This document shows positions 60,670-64,000 of a stretch of DNA of 64,000 bases, piece by piece (position 1 is the stretch's first letter; every line of letters begins with the position of its first letter). The stretch spans positions 434,001 through 498,000 of the forward strand of contig NZ_CP180208.1 of assembly GCF_047553045.1 (NCBI RefSeq). Reading direction: 5' to 3'. This stretch comes from Sphingomonas_L flavalba_A (GTDB taxonomy: Bacteria > Pseudomonadota > Alphaproteobacteria > Sphingomonadales > Sphingomonadaceae). A program made the translations under genes and the position numbers. The notes below the pieces were generated by a model. That model worked only from the letters and a program-made list of their open reading frames with translations. It was not told the origin of the DNA and did not search any database.

Positions 60670-61845
60670 ATGATGAGTGCAGAGTTTCCGGGCGATCGGC
60701 CCGCCACCCATGCCGGCCGGGCGAAGCGCCTGCTGCTGACGCCGGCGGAAGAATGGCGGGCGATCGATGCGGAGCCGATGACCGTCGCCGGCATCGTCAA
60801 GGGCTGGGTGCTGCCGCTGGCGGCGATCGGCCCGGTCGCCGGGCTGGTCGGCGGACTGGTATTCGGCCATTCGCTGCTCGGTATCACCTACCGGCCCAGC
60901 ATCGGCGCGGCGCTCGGCACGGCGGTCGCCGGCTACATCGCCACCGTCGTCGGCACGATCGTCCTCGCCTTTATCATCGACGCGCTCGCCCCCAGCTTCG
61001 ACGGGACGAAGAACCGGGTGCAGGCGATGAAGGTCGCCGCCTACGCGGCCACCGCCGGCTGGCTTGCCGGCATCTTCCAGGCGCTGCCGGCCATCTCCTG
61101 GCTTGGGCTGCTCGGCCTCTACAGCCTCTATCTGCTCTATGTCGGCCTGCCGCTGCTCATGCGCGCGCCGGCGGCCAAGGCGCTTGGCTACACCGTCGTC
61201 ACCGTCATCGCCGCCGTGGTGCTGTTCGTGGTCGTCGGCATGGTCGCGGCCGGTGTCGGACGAATGCTGGCTCCGGCGCCGCTGATCGGTGTCGGCTCCG
61301 GCGGCAGCGTCAGCGGCACCCTCGCCATCCCCGGCGTCGGCTCGGTCGATGTCGGCAAGATGGAGGAAGCCGCCCGTAAGATGGAGGCCGCCGCCGCCAC
61401 CCCGCGCACCGCCGTCGCGCCGGACGTGCTGCAGGGCCTGCTCCCCGCCGCGCTCGGCGACTGGAAACGGACGGAGATTGAAAGCTCCGGCGCCAATGCC
61501 GGCGGCCTCGGCGGCTCGCGGGCGGAAGCGCGCTACGAACGCGGCGACGATCATTTCCGGCTGGAAGTGACCGACATCGCCGCCATTGGCGCGCTCGCCT
61601 CGCTCGGTAGCGCCCTCAACGTCCAGTCGAACAAGCAGACCGCGACCGGCTACGAAAAGACCGGCATCGTCGACGGGCGGATGACCACGGAAGAATGGGA
61701 CACAGAATCGCGCGAGGGCAAATACGGTGTCCTCGTCGCCGATCGCTTCATGGTCGAAGCGGAAGGCAACGTCTCCGGCATCGATACGCTGAAACAGGCG
61801 GTCGCCGCCGTCGGCATCGCCCGGCTGGAAGGGCTGGCCAAATAG
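60670..61845 (+). CDS. Yip1-family membrane protein
   Basis: The 391-residue protein has a Yip1-like N-terminal half with five membrane helices (about 40-200; GWVLPLAAIGPVAGLVGGLV, VGTIVLAFIIDALAPSFDG). A soluble C-terminal half (about 240-391) is unassigned, with EVTDIAAIGALASLGSALNV near 298. AAGGGGA sits six bases before paired ATGs at 60670 and 60673. The fusion of a Yip1 domain to an extra beta-rich domain (RAEARYERGDDHFRLEVTDI) recurs in sphingomonads; no function is established. Confidence 0.8.
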   Translation: MMSAEFPGDRPATHAGRAKRLLLTPAEEWRAIDAEPMTVAGIVKGWVLPLAAIGPVAGLVGGLVFGHSLLGITYRPSIGAALGTAVAGYIATVVGTIVLAFIIDALAPSFDGTKNRVQAMKVAAYAATAGWLAGIFQALPAISWLGLLGLYSLYLLYVGLPLLMRAPAAKALGYTVVTVIAAVVLFVVVGMVAAGVGRMLAPAPLIGVGSGGSVSGTLAIPGVGSVDVGKMEEAARKMEAAAATPRTAVAPDVLQGLLPAALGDWKRTEIESSGANAGGLGGSRAEARYERGDDHFRLEVTDIAAIGALASLGSALNVQSNKQTATGYEKTGIVDGRMTTEEWDTESREGKYGVLVADRFMVEAEGNVSGIDTLKQAVAAVGIARLEGLAK

Positions 61846-61938
61846 GGCCGCGCGCCACGCCCATCCGCGCCTCCACCCCCGTGCCCGGCAACCAGTCCTT
61901 CACCATGCTTGGCGAAGGTCTGTAGACCGGGTCCGGTT

Positions 61939-61977
61939 ATACCGCCGCGATCCGTCGCGTCGCTCGCGCGGCGGTAT
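61939..61977. other. Perfect 11-bp inverted repeat upstream of the 61994 gene
   Basis: ATACCGCCGCG (61939-61949) and CGCGGCGGTAT (61967-61977) flank a 17-base loop, 94 bases past the Yip1-like stop and 17 before the next start. It could end the upstream transcript or shape the downstream leader. There is no T run. Confidence 0.4.
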
Positions 61978-61993
61978 CGGGGGCAGGGGGCGC

Positions 61994-63049
61994 ATGATGA
62001 CAGGAAAATCGGACGGTACGGTTGCGGCCGCGCTCCGGCATGGTGCGGCGCCGTGCCTTCGCCACGCCCTTTTCGCCGCCGCCGCGACCATGCTGGCGTT
62101 CCCCGCCGGCCCGGCCGCGGCGCAGGGCGGCACGCGCAGCGCCGACGGGCTGTGGAGCGCGGTGCAGGCAGGTGACTGCATCATCGTCCTCTATACGGAA
62201 AACCACCCGCTGTTCGGCCCGCGCCGCACCAACCGCACCGCGCACTGGACCGGCGGCTGCGATGCCGACAACCTCGCGCACGGCACCGCGACCTTCTCGG
62301 TCGAAAGCCGCGTGGCGCCGTTCGAAGGCGCCGACTACGACGAACGCGTCGAATATCGCGTGACCTTCCGCAACGGGCTGATCGACGGCCCCGGCGATAT
62401 CACCGAATACAACACCCGCCGCTCGCCGCGCCTGGCCCTCGCCGCGGTCCCGCGCCGCGCCACCAACCCGTCGGTCGTCTTTCACCGTGGCGGCTGCGAG
62501 TTTTTCGTCCAGCCCAACGGCAAGATCGACGCGGCGCCGTTCTGGAAACAATGCAACGCCGCATCCGGCGCCGCCCTGCGCGACCGGGTCCGCGCCGCCG
62601 CCGCCACCGTCCGCCGTGGCGCCCAGCCCCCCGTGGCGCAGGAGCGCCCCGAACCGCCCGCCGCCGCTACCCCCGCGCCCGCCGCCCGGCCCGGCGGCGC
62701 GGCGTCCCCGGTAGCACCGGACGGCATTGTCGATCCGTCCCGCCGCCGCCTGCTCCACAATCCGGCCGCCTCGGCGATGGATTGCGCCGCCCTCCGCCGC
62801 CAGCCGAACGGCCGGAACTATATCATCAACGAATGCGGCGTGCCGATAGAGGCGTTCTGGTGCTCGGTGACCAGCGGCGAATGCGATCGCGGCTTCAGCA
62901 ACAGCTGGACGATCGGCATCAACAACAACTGGCCGCTCAGTTCCGACGAATACCGCTGGGCCGCCTGCCGCGGCCGCAACAGCGGCAAGTTCGACAAGGA
63001 CTCTCAGGGCACTCGCTTCATCTGCCCGGATATCAACCCGCCACGGTAG
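61994..63049 (+). CDS. Secreted Cys-containing protein of unknown function
   Basis: The product of about 351 residues has a signal peptide with an Arg/His-bearing n-region and cleavage near AAAQG (about 44). Two regions follow. About 45-185 is beta-rich with three cysteines (GDCIIVLYTENHPLFGP, HWTGGCDADNLAHGTATFSV). A Pro/Ala-rich linker spans about 205-250. A C-terminal region of about 260-350 has five or six cysteines and aromatic residues (EAFWCSVTSGECDRGFSNSW, YRWAACRGRNSGK), suggesting disulfides. I recognise no family. The start is ATG 61994 or 61997. It is convergent with a beta-barrel gene. Confidence 0.65.
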   Translation: MMTGKSDGTVAAALRHGAAPCLRHALFAAAATMLAFPAGPAAAQGGTRSADGLWSAVQAGDCIIVLYTENHPLFGPRRTNRTAHWTGGCDADNLAHGTATFSVESRVAPFEGADYDERVEYRVTFRNGLIDGPGDITEYNTRRSPRLALAAVPRRATNPSVVFHRGGCEFFVQPNGKIDAAPFWKQCNAASGAALRDRVRAAAATVRRGAQPPVAQERPEPPAAATPAPAARPGGAASPVAPDGIVDPSRRRLLHNPAASAMDCAALRRQPNGRNYIINECGVPIEAFWCSVTSGECDRGFSNSWTIGINNNWPLSSDEYRWAACRGRNSGKFDKDSQGTRFICPDINPPR

Positions 63050-63096
63050 CGCGCGCGGCAGCGGGCCTGTCCGTCGCTTCTCCACGCGGCGATCCG

Positions 63097-63134
63097 CGCC
63101 TGCCATTGTGGGGCGTGCCGCACAATGGCAGGCG
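63097..63134. terminator. Perfect 14-bp hairpin between convergent genes
   Basis: CGCCTGCCATTGTG (63097-63110) pairs fully with CACAATGGCAGGCG (63121-63134) across a 10-base loop. It lies 47 bases after one stop codon and 16 before the other, where a bidirectional terminator is expected, though T runs are absent on both sides. Confidence 0.55.
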
Positions 63135-63150
63135 TCTGAACCGACAGGAC

Positions 63151-63795
63151 TTAGAACCGATACCCTAATGTCAGCTGCAAAATCGGATAGACCTTGTAGT
63201 CGTCGACATCGCTCTGCAGGCTCATGCGCTCGGCTTCGAGGTCGGCTGCTGACACGCCGCTCCCGCTGGCGGTGAAGTTGCGTAGCCGGACCTTGCCCTG
63301 AAACAGCACCCCGGCTTCCACGCCGGCCGTAAACCCGGAACGCAGCCCGCCACCGTAACCAAGTGTCAGCGCCGGCGCAAAATTCTTCGTTTCCGCCTTG
63401 CCTCGCAGCGTTCCGACCTGGGTTGGCGTATAGGATGTGCCGTTGAGCTCGATATCCTCGGTTGGGGTTGCGCGCACGGTTCCGGCGTTGCCGTTGATGC
63501 GCGCGCCGGCTGAAATCCGGAAGCCTCCACCGAACGGGTAGAGGTCGAACATCATGCCGACGGATTTCAGCTTCACCTTGCCCCGATAGGTCACATCATC
63601 GGAATCGAAGTTGTGGCTGACGGACAGGAAGGTCGCATTGCCGCGGACGCCAAACGTGTCCGACAACCGATACCCCAGCTCCGGCCCGATGCCCAGGGTG
63701 CCACCGGTCAGGCTGGCGCTGACCTGGCCTTCCGCCATCGCCTGGGTTGGGACGCACAAGGCGGCCAGCACGCCGGACAGCAATAAAACCCTCAT
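63151..63795 (-). CDS. Small outer-membrane beta-barrel protein
   Basis: The 214-residue product has a signal peptide (about 1-22, MRVLLLSGVLAALCVPTQAM). Alternating strands follow (GTLGIGPELGYRLSDTFGVR, FRISAGARINGNAG, TAGVEAGVLFQGKVRL), with a C-terminal phenylalanine (QLTLGYRF), all typical of eight-stranded barrels of the OmpA-like or Ail/OprG size class. Function is unknown. The symmetrical placement against the 63097-63134 hairpin suggests monocistronic transcription. Confidence 0.72.
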   Translation of the reverse strand: MRVLLLSGVLAALCVPTQAMAEGQVSASLTGGTLGIGPELGYRLSDTFGVRGNATFLSVSHNFDSDDVTYRGKVKLKSVGMMFDLYPFGGGFRISAGARINGNAGTVRATPTEDIELNGTSYTPTQVGTLRGKAETKNFAPALTLGYGGGLRSGFTAGVEAGVLFQGKVRLRNFTASGSGVSAADLEAERMSLQSDVDDYKVYPILQLTLGYRF

Positions 63796-63934
63796 AATCT
63801 GTTCCCCTTCGACGATAGTCAGTATCGCCCCCGGTTCTGAACCGTTTTCTACGCTGCCGCTTCCCCCAAACGGGGGATAGCGCCGCCGTCCCGATTCTGG
63901 ATCAACGTCGGCAAGGTGGCGGAAGCGCGGCCGC

Positions 63935-64000
63935 TTAGGTGTTCAGTCCCGGCATTTTGCGGGTCGGATTGACGATGCGCCGTTCTGGCCCTGACGTCCG
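63935..64000 (-). CDS. C-terminal end of an unidentified protein (partial)
   Basis: The last 66 bases give 21 codons before a TAA on the minus strand: RTSGPERRIVNPTRKMPGLN then Thr. The Ile-Val-Asn-Pro and Met-Pro-Gly-Leu-Asn-Thr words look protein-like rather than random GC-rich frame. The rest lies beyond the right edge, so neither family nor reality can be settled. The 139 bases to the beta-barrel start contain no gene. Confidence 0.35.
   Translation of the reverse strand, partial: RTSGPERRIVNPTRKMPGLNT

Noticed and set aside
1..64000. tRNA, rRNA and CRISPR arrays
   Set aside because: I looked for tRNA-like cloverleaf ends, rRNA-like conserved runs and regular repeats and saw none; a covariance-model scan could still reveal small RNAs.

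Overview
The window is a GC-rich alphaproteobacterial chromosome segment, most likely from a sphingomonad (Sphingomonas or a close relative). The grounds are the base composition, the family content, and the gene neighbourhoods ppiD-trpEGDC-lexA, tpiA-secG-pyrG and DUF1285-Nudix-cca, which I recall as typical of Sphingomonadales. There is no rRNA, no recognisable tRNA, no CRISPR array and no prophage.

Region 1 (0.3-20.8 kb) is a Wzx/Wzy-type exopolysaccharide locus beside the 3' end of valS. It holds a short initiating sugar-phosphate transferase, wecB with an eroded wecC remnant, a polymerase/ligase-like membrane protein, a Wza-type exporter, a Wzc-type tyrosine kinase and a TPR-like secreted protein. 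A Tat-exported beta-helix protein follows on the opposite strand. Next comes the complete CapE-CapF-CapG route to UDP-N-acetyl-L-fucosamine, a flippase, a second polymerase and three glycosyltransferases, and finally a nucleotide-sugar reductase/epimerase. A sharply AT-rich patch inside one glycosyltransferase suggests mosaic exchange.

Region 2 (20.9-41.4 kb) is mostly core metabolism: amtB behind a near-consensus sigma-54 promoter and an eroded PII (glnK) reading frame; rplM-rpsI; ctaA; a merC-zur pair with a candidate Zur operator; dxs; an outer-membrane channel; an FkbM methyltransferase; a CAP-domain protein; a 51-codon small gene divergent from a GcvA-like LysR regulator; parC; an EAL protein with a degenerate GGDEF; DUF1285-Nudix-cca; folB-folM; and a secreted protein of unknown function.

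Region 3 (41.6-55.1 kb) holds the tonB-exbB-exbD-exbD operon, punctuated by perfect hairpins. About 1 kb without a credible gene follows, where a comEC-like gene might be expected. Then come lexA with a perfect GTTC-N7-GTTC SOS box, the trp genes, ppiD, and tpiA-secG-pyrG.

Region 4 (55.1-64 kb) begins with two partial IS5-family elements in the same orientation. Their ends face a 1.24-kb passenger carrying an HNH nuclease and a small secreted protein. After that come a Tet-like MFS exporter, hslVU, a DUF486 protein, a Yip1-like protein, a secreted Cys-containing protein, a small beta-barrel protein, and the edge of a further gene.

The most unusual observations are the glnK remnant placed in frame between its sigma-54 promoter and amtB, the wecC internal-deletion remnant, the IS-bounded HNH passenger, the AT-rich patch in a glycosyltransferase, and the untracked 51-codon gene with its palindrome.
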